This document shows positions 12,935 to 23,890 of a stretch of 64,000 nucleotides of DNA, piece after piece. Origin of the DNA: Tenodera sinensis (lineage: Eukaryota; Arthropoda; Insecta; Mantodea; Mantidae); NCBI GenBank assembly GCA_030765045.1, contig CM060962.1, positions 266,465,330 to 266,529,329 on the forward strand. Direction: 5' to 3'. The notes below the pieces were generated by a model. It saw only the letters and a list, made by a program, of their open reading frames with translations. It was not told the DNA's origin and searched no databases. The translations under genes were made by a program, and so were the position numbers. Numbering within the stretch: the stretch's first letter is position 1; the number at the start of each line of letters is the position of its first letter.

Positions 12935-13262
12935 GATGGAGAGTGAGACGTGGTCAGCGCCCCGAGCCCCCCCCCCCCGGCCAGTATATGCGGTCTTCGT
13001 AACCGGAGTTGATCATACAGAGGAACCAGGATGGGTGATCAGACCGAGACCTGGTGTGAGGTGGAGGAAGTGGATCATATGAAATGATGGTGAAAGATGA
13101 TAGGGCAATTGTTAGAATGATGGCGTGGGAAACCGGAGAACCCGGAGAAAACCCGCCCTTGCGCCGGTGCGTCCACCACACATCCCACATGCGAACACCT
13201 GGGATCGAACCCGGGTCGCCTTGGTGAGTGCCAAGCGGTCTAACCGCTCGGCCACGGCCCTG
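12935..13262 (-). mobile_element. Composite SINE, family 1 joined to a family 2 fragment
   Basis: At the right end, on the minus strand, there is an intact tRNA-like head with A box (GTGGCCGAGCGGTTAGACCG) and B box (GGGTTCGATCCC). The family-1 body and a GATGAT-rich segment follow. The left part, 12,935-13,000 (GACGTGGTCAGCGCCC, a run of C, CCAGTATATGCGGTCTTC), belongs to the family seen at 46,630-46,935. A recombinant or nested insertion is inferred. Confidence 0.7.
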
Positions 13263-13740
13263 CCTATTCCATCTAACTTTAATTTACTTAGAACTATAAG
13301 CTACGATGCTGCACTTATCTTCAACCATTCTAAATTTTTTTGCCAAATGCTTTAGACGGAAAATAATAACATTAACTTCAGGTGTTGAAAGTTTTGTTTC
13401 TGAACAGAATCTAAATTCTATCGCATTTACGAAGTTAGCAAAGCCTGACACAACCAAATTAAATACCTATCTTTTATTGATTTTTCCGTTCTTCTATTAT
13501 ACTTATTTAATTTTGTAGGTTTTTATTAAATCTACGCTTCTCTACAGGCACATATATGTGCCGTTTCGCTGTCGCGGATTTTTCGCTACAATTTGAAGGT
13601 CTTGTTACAGTACTACATGTAAATATTACCAAGAGGTGCTTATAAATTAGGCGATACATTCCTACGCATAAATGTCGCAAAACAATGCATAACTTTATAT
13701 ATAGGAGTTATTTTCAGGCTGTTATGCCGTGGTCTGCTGC
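13263..13740. other. No feature recognised
   Basis: AT-rich. The short open frames here have no recognisable domain. Confidence 0.4.
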
Positions 13741-13750
13741 AGTTTAAGTA

Positions 13751-13800
13751 TCCAGACGTTTCGTCCACATCTGCGGCGGACATCTTCAGTGGCGCGATCG
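13751..13800 (-). ncRNA. Hammerhead-ribozyme-like motif
   Basis: The minus strand shows CUGAAGA (complement of 13,783-13,789), which fits the hammerhead core C-U-G-A-N-G-A. A 6-bp stem II follows, GUCCGC with GUGGAC (13,763-13,768 and 13,776-13,781). Then come GAAA (13,759-13,762) and CGUC followed by UGG, which can pair with the CCA before the core. No believable stem III is present, so activity is doubtful. Such motifs are known in Penelope-like elements and retrozymes. No protein of those elements is visible nearby. Confidence 0.35.
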
Positions 13801-13879
13801 TAGTCTCCTCGGAGAAGTTAACGTGGCGTCTGAGGTGTGCTAAGATTAACATAAACCAGATAGAATCTTTTCTTAAGAA

Positions 13880-13950
13880 TAGTTTGTTTAAGAACAGGAA
13901 GGGAAATGCATGTGAATGTAACACATTAGGTTTATTTAACAATGCCCTAA
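13880..13950 (-). repeat. Rep-A 5'-end trace
   Basis: Short match to the 5' end (AAATGCATGTGAATGTAACA). The rest of 13,950-14,600 holds a weak tRNA-like GAATCGAACTAG at about 14,280 but nothing else that I can name. Confidence 0.35.
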
Positions 13951-14614
13951 GCTTGGTACACACGTCCAAAGTAAACACTGTCCCAAGCTACCTCAAACAA
14001 AGCTCTGGTGATCTAAGTCTGATTTTGCTACCTGCAAACAATGGCATTATACAGAGTTGACGTTCGTCCCGAGCCATTTTCATTGTCACATCAAAGGACT
14101 GCTCGTGCTGCATTTCCCACGCGTCTGAACATGTATAGAGTATGCTGCTTTCTATACGTCAATTTATGAACTAGAAGAACGCTCAAGGGTTCAAGTAATG
14201 GGTGATCGGCTCGGGGTGGAAAATTTCAGTTAGAATGGCATCGTGCATGAAGCTCGTTGCAAACTGATTCAGTTACCTAGAATCGAACTAGTGTTCTGGC
14301 CGATGTCCAGACCTGGGACCTTGGGTTCATAATAATTTAATTAATTGCGTAAATACCTATAGTTTTATTTACAAAGAAAATGCTTAAAGCTTTCATTAAC
14401 AACCTGTATAGGCAAACAGAAAAAGCCAAATTAGTATATACAGATATACGGTTTAAAATTGCCAAAATAATACGTAAAGTTGCGACGAAATTCATGAGCC
14501 TAAATCTATGCATATAACAAAACCATAATTCCAACTTATTCAGTTAATTTTCGATTTTAAATTATAGCAGACGTTGAATTTTATCTTTTATTCCGAAGTA
14601 AGAAACTCTTGATT

Positions 14615-14790
14615 TAAAGAAGAAAGAAAGAAAGGAAGGAAGGAAGGAGGGAAGGAAGGAGAGGAGGGAAGGAGGGAAGGAGGGAGGGAGGAAGGAAGGA
14701 AGGAAAGAAAGAAAGAAAGAAAGAAAGAAACAAACAAACAAATAAACAAACAAAGAAACAAACAAACAAACAAATTAACAAAGAGGGGAG
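14615..14790. repeat. Purine tract (GGAA/GAAA/AAAC)
   Basis: GGAAGGAA and GGGAGGAA repeats grade into (GAAA)n and then (AAAC)n, with purines on the plus strand. The serine/proline/phenylalanine-rich frames on the other strand are artefacts. Confidence 0.93.
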
Positions 14791-15140
14791 AGAAGAAAGG
14801 GGGAGCGTTTTTATGAATGGCAAAACGATTGCTCTGAAAGTCAGTTTATGATATAGTTAGGTGCACTTCTTAAAAATTAATCTGTATGACACAATAAGTA
14901 CTTTGCCGCAAGAAGGACGAGTTGTAATGGAGTACGAAGTACAAAATTTGAAATACAGGCAGATTCTTCCTGCTTTTATGTTCTCTCTTGTGTGAATGTT
15001 TTGCATCAGTAATGTTACTAACTTAATTAATCAGCTTATATGTACAGCACCAGTTAGATCTGAATATTATTTCTACTTGTATTGTTCATTTTAGTTTTGT
15101 TAAACATTTCACAGAAAAAAAAAATGTAATAACTAAAATG
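14791..15140. other. No feature recognised
   Basis: AT-rich, no match that I can support. Confidence 0.4.
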
Positions 15141-15149
15141 TTCCCGTAA

Positions 15150-15415
15150 ATGCCGTCGTCGTCTGTAACGCTACCCATATAGTCTACGACCTACGGGGGC
15201 AACTTAATTCCACCAAGTGATGACTAGATCTAGTTTTAAAAAGGAGGTTCCCTGAGAGCGGATTCCGTTACCTCCGATGTAAGAGTGATGAGGTTGACGG
15301 TAAAATGAGAGGACCTACAGCTTTTCCCATGGACTCCGAGCCGACTTGATATCGTTATCCCTGAGCCGGATATCGAACCATGGACCCTTAGAGCTACCCG
15401 GACCCCTTGTTCCTA
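15150..15415 (-). mobile_element. Old tRNA-like SINE
   Basis: The minus strand shows a B-box-like GGTTCGATATCC (complement of about 15,369-15,380) preceded by GGGTAGCTCTAAGGGTC. The body holds GGAACCTCC and GGTAACGGAATCC. The family is not matched elsewhere in the window. Confidence 0.4.
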
Positions 15416-15870
15416 GTTAATTGCAGTTAGACTAACAGCTATTGCCAGCAAGCTAGAAATGACCTTCGGACTAGCATAAGCTTAAGGAGGGTTAAGCTTA
15501 CAAAGTTTATTTTTTATTTTACTATTAAATTCAAAACAAATGACCTGGGCATTTGGCTTACTATCAATAACTGGCATGTAGTAGTGTCTTAGGACGGTCG
15601 TCTTCTAAAATGTTCCCGTGGGATTTATAAATGGAAGAACATGGTGAATAATAGACCAAGGATAGAACTGTTTTTAAAAACAAGATCCCCAAAATTCAAT
15701 TTGTAGTGAAAATTCTCAACATTTCAGTCATAGGTAACCTTAAGATATTTTAAGCATCTATCTGAAATTTTATTTGATTTAAACGTAGATTGAATTATTA
15801 ATTGAATATATTTAAATATTATTAAACGATTCTATGTCGAGTCCAATGTTTTTTCTTCTTCTCAGTTTTA
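15416..15870. other. No feature recognised
   Basis: AT-rich, no match that I can support. Confidence 0.4.
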
Positions 15871-15879
15871 CTTACTTTA

Positions 15880-16035
15880 ACCTGGTGGATCATATGGAAC
15901 CGTGAATGAAAGAAATGGTTAAAATGGTGCTCAAGCGTACTGATGCTTTAATTGCCAACCAAGATTCGAACTTGGCACCTCTTGAATGTGAGACAGACAC
16001 CCTAAGCCTACACCAAAGAGGTAAACCCACAATTC
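15880..16035 (-). mobile_element. tRNA-derived SINE fragment
   Basis: On the minus strand, CTCTTTGGTGTAGGCTTAGG (degenerate A box) is followed by GCCAAGTTCGAATCTTGGTT (B box with pairing T arm), both at about 15,950-16,025. The downstream body contains CATATGATCCACCAGG. Confidence 0.55.
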
Positions 16036-16110
16036 TTGTTTCAGATAACTTTTCTAAGGCATCAACGGCATAATAGATGTGACTGATTTGAAATTGTCAA
16101 TGTGTTTGTC

Positions 16111-16235
16111 ATTTTACTTTCTCTACTACATATACTAAGTAGAGGAAGTATTGCATTCCACCCAAAAGTTCGATGTCGAGAATTCACCGGAAATATGTCC
16201 TGAAACCCCCTGAATCCGCGCGCGCATGTGTGTCT

Positions 16236-16300
<65 letters not shown>

Positions 16301-16535
16301 AGTTTATGTGTCTGTCAGTCTGTGGACAGCATAAATCAAAAACGAAAAGTATGTTAAAAACCAAAGTTGGTATTTAAGTTTAATGTTTTTCAAGGATGCG
16401 ATACGAAAATTTTGAAGAAAATAATCCCACTCTAAACTACCCTTTGCATGGAAAATGTTTCAAAAAATTTTGATTTTCTTGAAAATGGCTCTAACAATTT
16501 TGATTAAAAGGACATATTATGTTCAATGTATATAG
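16111..16535 (-). repeat. Rep-A copy (3' half) with TG tract
   Basis: It starts in reverse from the terminal hairpin (TACTTTCTCTACTACATATA, then TAAGTAGAGGAAGT). A TG microsatellite lies at about 16,235-16,298 at the family's usual CA position. It stops at about 16,535, where another element begins. Confidence 0.68.
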
Positions 16536-16835
16536 GGTGGAAGTGAAATGATCCGTCAGACTTTAACAGCGAATTTCTCATGTTGTGAATAACAAGAAAG
16601 TCTAATACCAAAATGTTGAAAAGTTTATACTTTTCTAGAAAAAATATTTGTATCAAAAAATGTATCATCACCTGGCTGAAAAATTATTCATTGCATGTTC
16701 TTGATTTATGGCTATATTCATAGAAAATTGAAATAACAACTTTTTCCTTTGGTGTATTTCAATGGATTCAATAGTTTTTGTGTAAATTACATTTTTTTTA
16801 AAAAAAAGCGCAATTTATTGCACGTACTCTTTGCA
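16535..16835. mobile_element. Unknown inserted element
   Basis: It begins TATATAGGGTGGAAGTGAAA, a sharp start between two Rep-A halves. It ends in a T/A-rich run at about 16,800. No coding is seen. It may be a MITE or a short retroelement. The halves on either side are in opposite orientation, so this is not a simple insertion into one copy. Confidence 0.35.
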
Positions 16836-16849
16836 CGGCCAAGAGATAA

Positions 16850-17302
16850 AAAGGGAATATCGAGCTTCCGTTTGAGAAAAGTTAAATTATAACAAAATTC
16901 ACATAAATAACAAGGAATATCTCCAAAATGGTTCACTCAAAAAAATAAATAAAATTCATTTGGACCTAACTTACGTGTTTTAACGAAATATATGTTCTTG
17001 TATAGCAAGATTTGGTTTATCTTACAGTTTACCAGTTATGCAAAAGTCATTAAGAGTAAACGGGACTACATCGGTTATTCATTATATATATGTCATTTGC
17101 CATAAAAATATCTTAAACACGTGGCAGTTTAATAAAAATCGAGCCATTTTTGAGAAGATCAAAATTCTCAAAAAATTTCCATGTAAAGAGTAGTTTAGGA
17201 TACAGAAACCTTTTAAAAATGTTCGTGTCATATCCTTAAAGTATGTCAAATTTAAATACCAACTTTGGTCTTTAACCACCTTTTTGTTTTTGAGTTATGA
17301 TG

Positions 17303-17363
<61 letters not shown>

Positions 17364-17512
17364 ATACACACACACGGACCTTTTTCTTAAACGGCTTTTT
17401 TGAATTCAGGGGCTCTCAAAATATATATTTCCGGTACAATATCAACATCGAAATTTTGAGTCGAATACAATACTTCCTCTAGTTATTATACGTGGTGGAG
17501 AAAGTAAAAATG
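16850..17512 (+). repeat. Rep-A copy (3' two-thirds)
   Basis: It enters the family at about CTCTTTGCACGGCCAAGAG. It contains AATAACAAGGAATATCTCC and a pure CA tract (17,305-17,375). It ends with the hairpin ACTTCCTCTAGTTATTATAC and GTGGTGGAGAAAGTAAAAAT. Confidence 0.7.
17305..17375. repeat. (CA)n microsatellite within Rep-A
   Basis: About 70 bp, mostly pure CA, at the family's internal CA position. Confidence 0.95.
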
Positions 17513-18300
17513 AATTTCTGATAAGTTTTCAAAAGTGCGTAGTTAAGAACAGGTTCTATCTACATTAATGAACAACATTGTTGTACAAAAGGAGCTGTCA
17601 ATATAGAGGGCATGTCTCTATGTACTGTTACAAACTTTAGTATCATAACTTAAATAGTTTTGATTTAATGGGTCATGCAGTCAGAGCATGTAAGATTGGC
17701 AGGATAGGACTTTTAATCTCCCCTTAAAAACATATAAAACAGAAGAGTTAACTGCTTTGGGTAATATTCTATGAAATATTTGCAGTAGCTCTCTGCATGC
17801 TTGTAGTTTCTAATTAAGAATACATAAACAACATACTGAGTTTTTCTAACCCCATCCGTGCTGCTATGTATGGGCTTCTGGAGCACGTTCCGTGCCAGCA
17901 GGATTTTCTGAGACGGTAAACTCCGATAAACAAGACGATCACCGCCAAGGAGGAAAGTTAAACAAGCTGAGTGTTCTAAGTTTATAACTCAACCAAAATC
18001 CCCGCGTGCTCTACATTCATCCATCTCCCACAGCGCCGTGAATTCACTCTAGACCGCTGCGCAGTTTGACGTTTCCAAACTTCTCTCACGTGTGTGTTAG
18101 GTTCTGCATGGAAACTACAATCCCCCCAAACAAGGTCTTGTAGGCAAGGTATTTGCCTAATGGATTAGGACCAACTTACTGCTACACCGTGTCTGTTTTG
18201 TTGTACAAATGTTTTTTTCTGAAATGCTAACTAAATTTCTGTCCCGGTGGCATTTCTTGTGTTCATACTATTTCAAAATGTCTTTCAGACAGTCGAAGGC
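17513..18300. other. No feature recognised
   Basis: No coding, RNA gene or repeat match that I can support. Confidence 0.4.
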
Positions 18301-18370
18301 AAAAGAACTGCTTTCAACGGTAGATGCTATTAATTAAAAGAACTGCTTTCAACGGTAGATGCTATTAATT
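18301..18370. repeat. Perfect 35-bp tandem duplication
   Basis: Two identical 35-bp units (18,301-18,335 and 18,336-18,370), each beginning AAAAGAACTGCTTTCAACGG, with the first five bases repeated again after the second unit. Confidence 0.97.
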
Positions 18371-19030
18371 AAAAGGAGACAATTATGCCACTACTGGAGT
18401 GAAATTGTATCACTCCAGGGTAACCATCTTTGATTTCCTGACAAATGTGGATTATTATCCAAAAGGCTTTTATTGTTCATTTAATCTACACTAATATTTA
18501 GGGCTAGTATTTTTATGAACTACAAATCATCATATGTACAGAAAAATTTGCTGTTATGAACCAAACATTTACACAAATATACACAATAACATAATAAATA
18601 TACCTAAAAATATTAAAATGAGGTAACAATTCCGTTGTACAGTAAATTAATAAGTCAGCTTTGATAATGAACTTTTATTTGAGAATAAAATGCACATGGG
18701 AAGCAAGCTAAGATATTAAAATTTAACATTGTAATATGCTTTTTATTAAGAATATCGAACACAGTTAACCTATGTACTTTCCAAAATCATTCTACCAAAT
18801 TTGATAATTCTTTCGCCATTGAAAGTCCCACTTTGTTCTGGCGGACATGGGACTATAAGCAACTTTTAATTTTACTTCACAAATTGTTAAAATATTACAA
18901 GAGATTTACAAATGCCTTGTATTTGAATGCGAACACATTGGAATTATAAAAGATCACCCTTACAAAAAAGGCCTTGACTTTAGTTTAGAATGTCATGAAG
19001 TAGACTCATGTATTATTTATATTTCCTTGA
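18371..19030. other. No feature recognised
   Basis: AT-rich, no match that I can support. Confidence 0.4.
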
Positions 19031-19032
19031 AG

Positions 19033-19690
19033 CTGATAATTATTGTGACGCTGGTCGCAGCGGAAAACAAAGGACCAGCGTGGCTAGGCTACTTCACATC
19101 ACATGCCACGCTGGCGAACAAACAAAGACGCCCAAGGTCAGGCTGCCTCGCGCGACTATTTGTGTGTACGTGAATAACAACAATCAGAGCGGCAGAACCC
19201 AAAGGGGTGTTCTCCGGAGCCCCCGAGAAATATCTGACTACGTCATCACCGGCGTGCTGGAGTTCGCGAAAGGTTCATGTGACGTCATCCCCGCTATATA
19301 AGGAGGCGAGGAAACAGCAGAGTGACAGTTACAGATACAACTCCCTCAGTGTGTCAGTGCGTGTAAAATAGCTATGTGCGTGTCGGCGCGTCGTAAAGAA
19401 GATATAACGATTGTCGAGTGATTGTGTTTATTGTAGTTAGTGCATGAGAGACAGAACAAGTGAAGAAAGACACTGAAAAGACTAAGTCAAGGTTACGAGA
19501 GGTAAACAGTTGTGAGTTGTGATGGCACGAAAGACTGTAGACTGTGTTAACGACGAGAAGAAAACAGTATTTTTGTGCATAAGTTTAGAAGGAAAATGAA
19601 GTGATAGAAAAGTAACTCGACTGGTTTTCTCATTTTGTCATATTATTAATTTAATACATTTTCTACGGTTTGTGTTATAACTAATTTTAT
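19033..19690 (+). mobile_element. Rep-P copy 3, LTR-like repeat with TATA box
   Basis: It starts TGACGCTGGTCGCAGCGG. It shares GGTCAGGCTGCCTCGCGCGA and GTGTACGTGA with copy 1, then GACGTCATCCCCGC and TATATAAGG at 19,295-19,303. A CREB-like TGACGTCA sits just before the TATA box. Downstream it shares GAGTGATTGTGT and AACAGTTGTGAGTTGTGAT with copies 1 and 2. A solo LTR is the most likely reading, but no terminal duplication was found. Confidence 0.55.
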
Positions 19691-20780
19691 ATTGTTGCAA
19701 ATTTAAAAGAAACCCATGTTAATTGTATTCCTGACAGGTTTAAGTGCGGAAGTGCTATAAATAGTCGTTACACCATGTAACATGTAGGCATGTAGACATG
19801 TGGACTTTGAAACGACGTTAAAACCTATGAATAACCTTTATTCTAAATACATGCAGCGAAGTTCTGCATGCCATAACATCTTAACCCTCATGTAAGAAAT
19901 GCTTTGCTTTATTTGTTTTGTACTTACCTTGTTAGCAATGCATGGTAAATAATTGTATAGACAGGACACAACAATGGTTTCCTTACTGCTACATGGCACT
20001 GAAAATTGTTTTGTGCCAGGCTCCGTCTCACTGTTGGCTCACTGGTTTATCCCTGGTTGTGTTTAGTTCAGCAGTCCAGTCATGGACAGTTTTGAATCTA
20101 TTACGTTTACTAATCACTACCACTTTTCCTGGCATTCTGATACTTTCCTGAGTGCTTCTGAACAAGGACAATCATCATAGGAATATGTATCTCCAATATG
20201 TACCAATATGTATCTATAAGGGAAGTCATTATGTTCCTTCTAGTATGTGCTTCATAGAAGCATTACATACAACAAAAAGTATAATGACATTTTGTTCTTT
20301 GATCAGCCGATTTCGAAAAAAATATTTTTTGATCTGAATTGGATATGTAGTTCCACGAGAATGCACGAAGATAATAGTTTGTTACTTGTAAGATGCGTAG
20401 GGTAACTTATTTCTGACATAGCTTCGGTAGTAATTATGGGACATCACACAGAGTTTCGAACTAATTAATCACTTAAAAGACGTGAAGGAGTACTCCGAGC
20501 TGCTCTTTCAGACGTGAAGTCAGTTGACAACGTTGCGGAGGTTGGTCAGGGAATTGAGCTGATTTGTGGGTGTAAACAGGTCGGGCGCTTTCGCTTTCGT
20601 GTAATGTTTTGGGAGCTAACGTTCGTGATTGGCCTACACTTGCACAGTAAACACGGAAGGACAAGGCAGTTGTTTTTTTACAAAACTAGCTCCATAGGAA
20701 ATGGTAAGACACAAAATGTGTTCAAAATACAGAGATCTATCACTGGTTTAAGTTAATGTAATGACTGCCCTTCTACCCGG
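19691..20780. other. No feature recognised
   Basis: Mixed sequence with several 60-80 codon chance frames. None shows a recognisable domain. Confidence 0.4.
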
Positions 20781-20789
20781 TGTATACAC

Positions 20790-21124
20790 AAAAATTACGA
20801 CTTTGTCCATCTGTTACGGTTTATTAGGCATGTAAATGTCACCCAGACTGTAGGGGGGCTTCCGAAGACATTGCCAGAAAATACAAGGTATAACATTTCA
20901 TTTGTCATAGAAATATCTTAGAGATATGGTACTTTAATCAAATTCGTTAGAGCTCCTTTTCAGAAAGTGAAACTTTTCGAAAAATGTTCCATGTAAAGCG
21001 GAGTCTGGAGTAGGGAAATTTGCTTGAAAACATTCGTGGTGTATCCTTGGAAGGTGACAAACTTGAATACCAAGTAATTTGATTATCTTCCGTTTTTGAG
21101 ATGTGGAACACACACGCGCGCGCG

Positions 21125-21155
<31 letters not shown>

Positions 21156-21255
21156 ATGCATACGGACCACTTTCTATCTTTTTTTTTTTTTTTTTTTTTT
21201 TTTTGAACCCTAGAAGCATACTTCCGGTGAAATCTCGATATCAAATTTTATATTA
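20790..21255 (+). repeat. Rep-A copy (3' half) with CG/CA tract and poly-T
   Basis: It enters at ACTTTGTCCATCTGTTACGG and carries (CG)n followed by (CA)n at 21,112-21,156. A run of about 27 T lies at 21,179-21,204 in place of the usual short spacer. It ends at CTTCCGGTGAAATCTCGATA. Confidence 0.65.
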
Positions 21256-21700
21256 GAGGAACTAAAAAATGTGCAATAAATATTGCTCTTTACTGGAAAG
21301 GGCATATTATTTTATTATAAAGTTGCTTAATGATAATTAGTGTTCTTTTCTGTCAATTACAATTTTGTTATCCCTTTTCCATTTTCTATTATCATAGACG
21401 ACTTTATGCATTTTTTTTCTTCATTTTTTACTAATTCATTATGTTGTCAGCACTGATGCTAAACAAAAGTGACCATTACAAGTATACTGAGCATCACAGA
21501 TGCGAAATAGGTAAAAATAATCTAATTCATAATGCCCAATTGCTCTAAAAATATTGACGAGTGTCCAAATTATGGCATGACATAAATGTTCTACTCAGGA
21601 CAATATTACGCTTTTACTTTTTGTATCATAAATGCTTTCATAGTATTTTTATTGGCAGCATGTGATAGAAACGTTGGTAAAAAATAATTTCTTAGGTTCG
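21256..21700. other. No feature recognised
   Basis: AT-rich, no match that I can support. Confidence 0.4.
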
Positions 21701-21709
21701 TTTCTGGCT

Positions 21710-21900
21710 TATTTTCAGCTCTTTTACAAAACTTCCTTGCAGAACTGTATTTCCCTATGTACTTCATATGAATCAAGATAAACATTTTCAGAAATGGTTT
21801 CCTTATCCATTTTGTTGAAGATGCAAGGGGAGTACAGGAGGACGAAGTTGTGGTCAAAATTTTAAAAAGTAGGTCGCTATATTCTGACTGATAGAGCATG
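21710..21900 (+). repeat. Rep-A fragment (5' third, diverged)
   Basis: Contains TGAATCAAGATAAACATTTT, GAAGATGCAAGGGGAGTACA and AGTAGGTCGCTATATTCTG, as in the copy at 3,529-4,410. Confidence 0.5.
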
Positions 21901-22024
21901 CTCTTCATGGTGTATTTCTTTATTATGTACCTTTGGCACAAAATTCTACAAAGCTCATTTCGGACGACGACAACTTCGCAAGTTGTTTGCAGGAAATTGA
22001 GTCTATTCAAGTTTATAGCTCAGC

Positions 22025-22320
22025 TAAAATCGTGGCGTCGTGGTGACCTATGCAACTCACATTCGGGAGGTCGTGGTTTCGATCCCAGCCGACCGCGCAC
22101 TCTGACATGGAGTTTAAGGTGGTTTCTCAGTTGTCACTTAGAGAATGCTTTGCTGCTCAACCTCATACCACGTCTACAGAAACCATCCCACCTTGCGCCT
22201 GTCACTCATCCGGATCTGGTTGCCCTTAGGGTCCTTCCTTTCGTCCCTCTTTCTCAAGGGTCACGAAAGAGGCACTAAGAGCCCTAAGGGCGTATGTGCT
22301 GTGCTCTGACAAGTTTGCGG
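22025..22320 (+). mobile_element. SINE family 3, fullest copy
   Basis: The head GTGGCGTCGTGGTGACCTAT is followed by a B box in GGTCGTGGTTTCGATCCCAG. The body GACCGCGCACTCTGAC, CTTGCGCCTGTCACTCATCC and CACTAAGAGCCCTAAGGGCG matches 1,300-1,412 and 1,956-2,135. Confidence 0.7.
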
Positions 22321-22334
22321 GGATACCTTCGTTG

Positions 22335-22420
22335 TACCTTTGTTTACCTTTTGTACAAGAGCAGAGAAAGTCATACTTCATAAGAATGCAACACATATGT
22401 AAGCTTTTTTGTAATTTTTT
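22335..22420 (-). repeat. Rep-A 5'-end fragment
   Basis: The plus-strand reading TTGTACAAGAGCAGAGAAAG then TCATACTTCATAAGAATGCA is the reverse of the family's 5' end. Confidence 0.5.
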
Positions 22421-23885
22421 ATATATTACTCTGTGTGTTATAAAAACTCTTACGGTATGTTTAAACCCTTCGACTAATAGGGATCAGTGTTAATGTCAAT
22501 CCTTCAATTTAAATACATTCATTCATTAATTTGATGGTACTAAAATGCCAGGTGGCCCACTTTATCCGGCATTGCCATAAGTAGAGAACCCTTCGTGCTT
22601 CAAAAGAGTTGCAGAACCTAACGATGCGATTGCTGTGTAGCGGGTGGCAGTGGCGTTAATGAACGTTGTTCTACTTAGAAGAGAAGAGAGCGGGAGAGGA
22701 ATTCCCCAGTCTTTAACTATCGTGTGTAACGCATGACATTAGACCGCAACAATCTTAGAATATTTCCACTTCACTTACAAGACTTTGTTCTCCATGAAAT
22801 AAACTCATTCTTGCTTATACTGCTGTTGTCTTACATTACGAATTACAGATTGTTAGTTGTCGTAACAAAATCCATATAAACATGAGGGCACGTAATGTTT
22901 CATTGGCATTTCTTTGTTTGTTAATAATGTTATTCTTGGTCTCGTAGAAAAGCCATGTTTTAATTTTCTTTAGATTTATCTCCAAATTTGTAATGCCTGT
23001 TATGGAAAAAGGTTACAATTGTTGCTTGAATTAAGCATAATTTTTTTAACTTGAACAATTCTGTGTTGAAAGAAAAGCTTTAACTTTTCCCTTAGAATCA
23101 CAAACACAAAGTTTTACAGAAAACATAATCCAGTATTATCTTGAAGAATATAAAAATGTTTAATCCTTCTACAAATTCTCCATATATTCATACTGTAATT
23201 AAAACTTGCATCGAAATAACTCTAAACATGTTTGCCTATTACTATATATTATAATACAATTTCTGCTTTCGAATGAAAGGTTTTATTCTAATACGCCTGC
23301 AATGAATCGCGTTTCTTTGGTGGCATTGAAAGTTAATTACTTTTCTGTGAATTTGCACAATTACTGAAATTTGTCGAACGGTGTTACCAGCTTGTCATAG
23401 ACCAATAATTTGGTCACTTATAGTTTCTGATGTACACGACATGCAACATGCAACAGTTGAATAACGATTTACTGAGCAATCGGAAATAATCAATACGTCC
23501 CTTTCTTGCCGACGTGTCATTGGTTATAACTATGTCCACTCAGTATTTTGAATACTGCTGTCATTGGAGAGGGGTAAAGAGAGAGAAACAGGTGGAAGCT
23601 AGGAAGGCCTTGCTAAATAATCATGGCACCCTTGTATTTTACTACATTTGCTTCCTGTACTAACATTTTTAAACCACGGAAAACATATTACAGTTAATCC
23701 ATTGTAGCACATTGATAAAACCTCCAAAGCTGTCAAGTTCTGAAATACATCATCAGAGAGACTGTAGATAGTTGGTCCTTAAGATGTATTAGATTTAACC
23801 CGCTTTATTTGATTAGATTCAGGATACAAGTGTTCTAGTTTGGAACTGCTGTTGAAGATCTCTCCTGTCCAAACTTTTGTTAGGA
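22421..23885. other. No feature recognised
   Basis: About 1.5 kb of AT-rich sequence in which I recognise no repeat, RNA gene or coding domain. Confidence 0.4.
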
Positions 23886-23890
23886 CAGTA

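Noticed and set aside
14562..14823. Hydrophobic frames rich in phenylalanine, leucine and cysteine
   Set aside because: They arise from the GGAA/GAAA/AAAC tract on the opposite strand and could be misread as membrane proteins.
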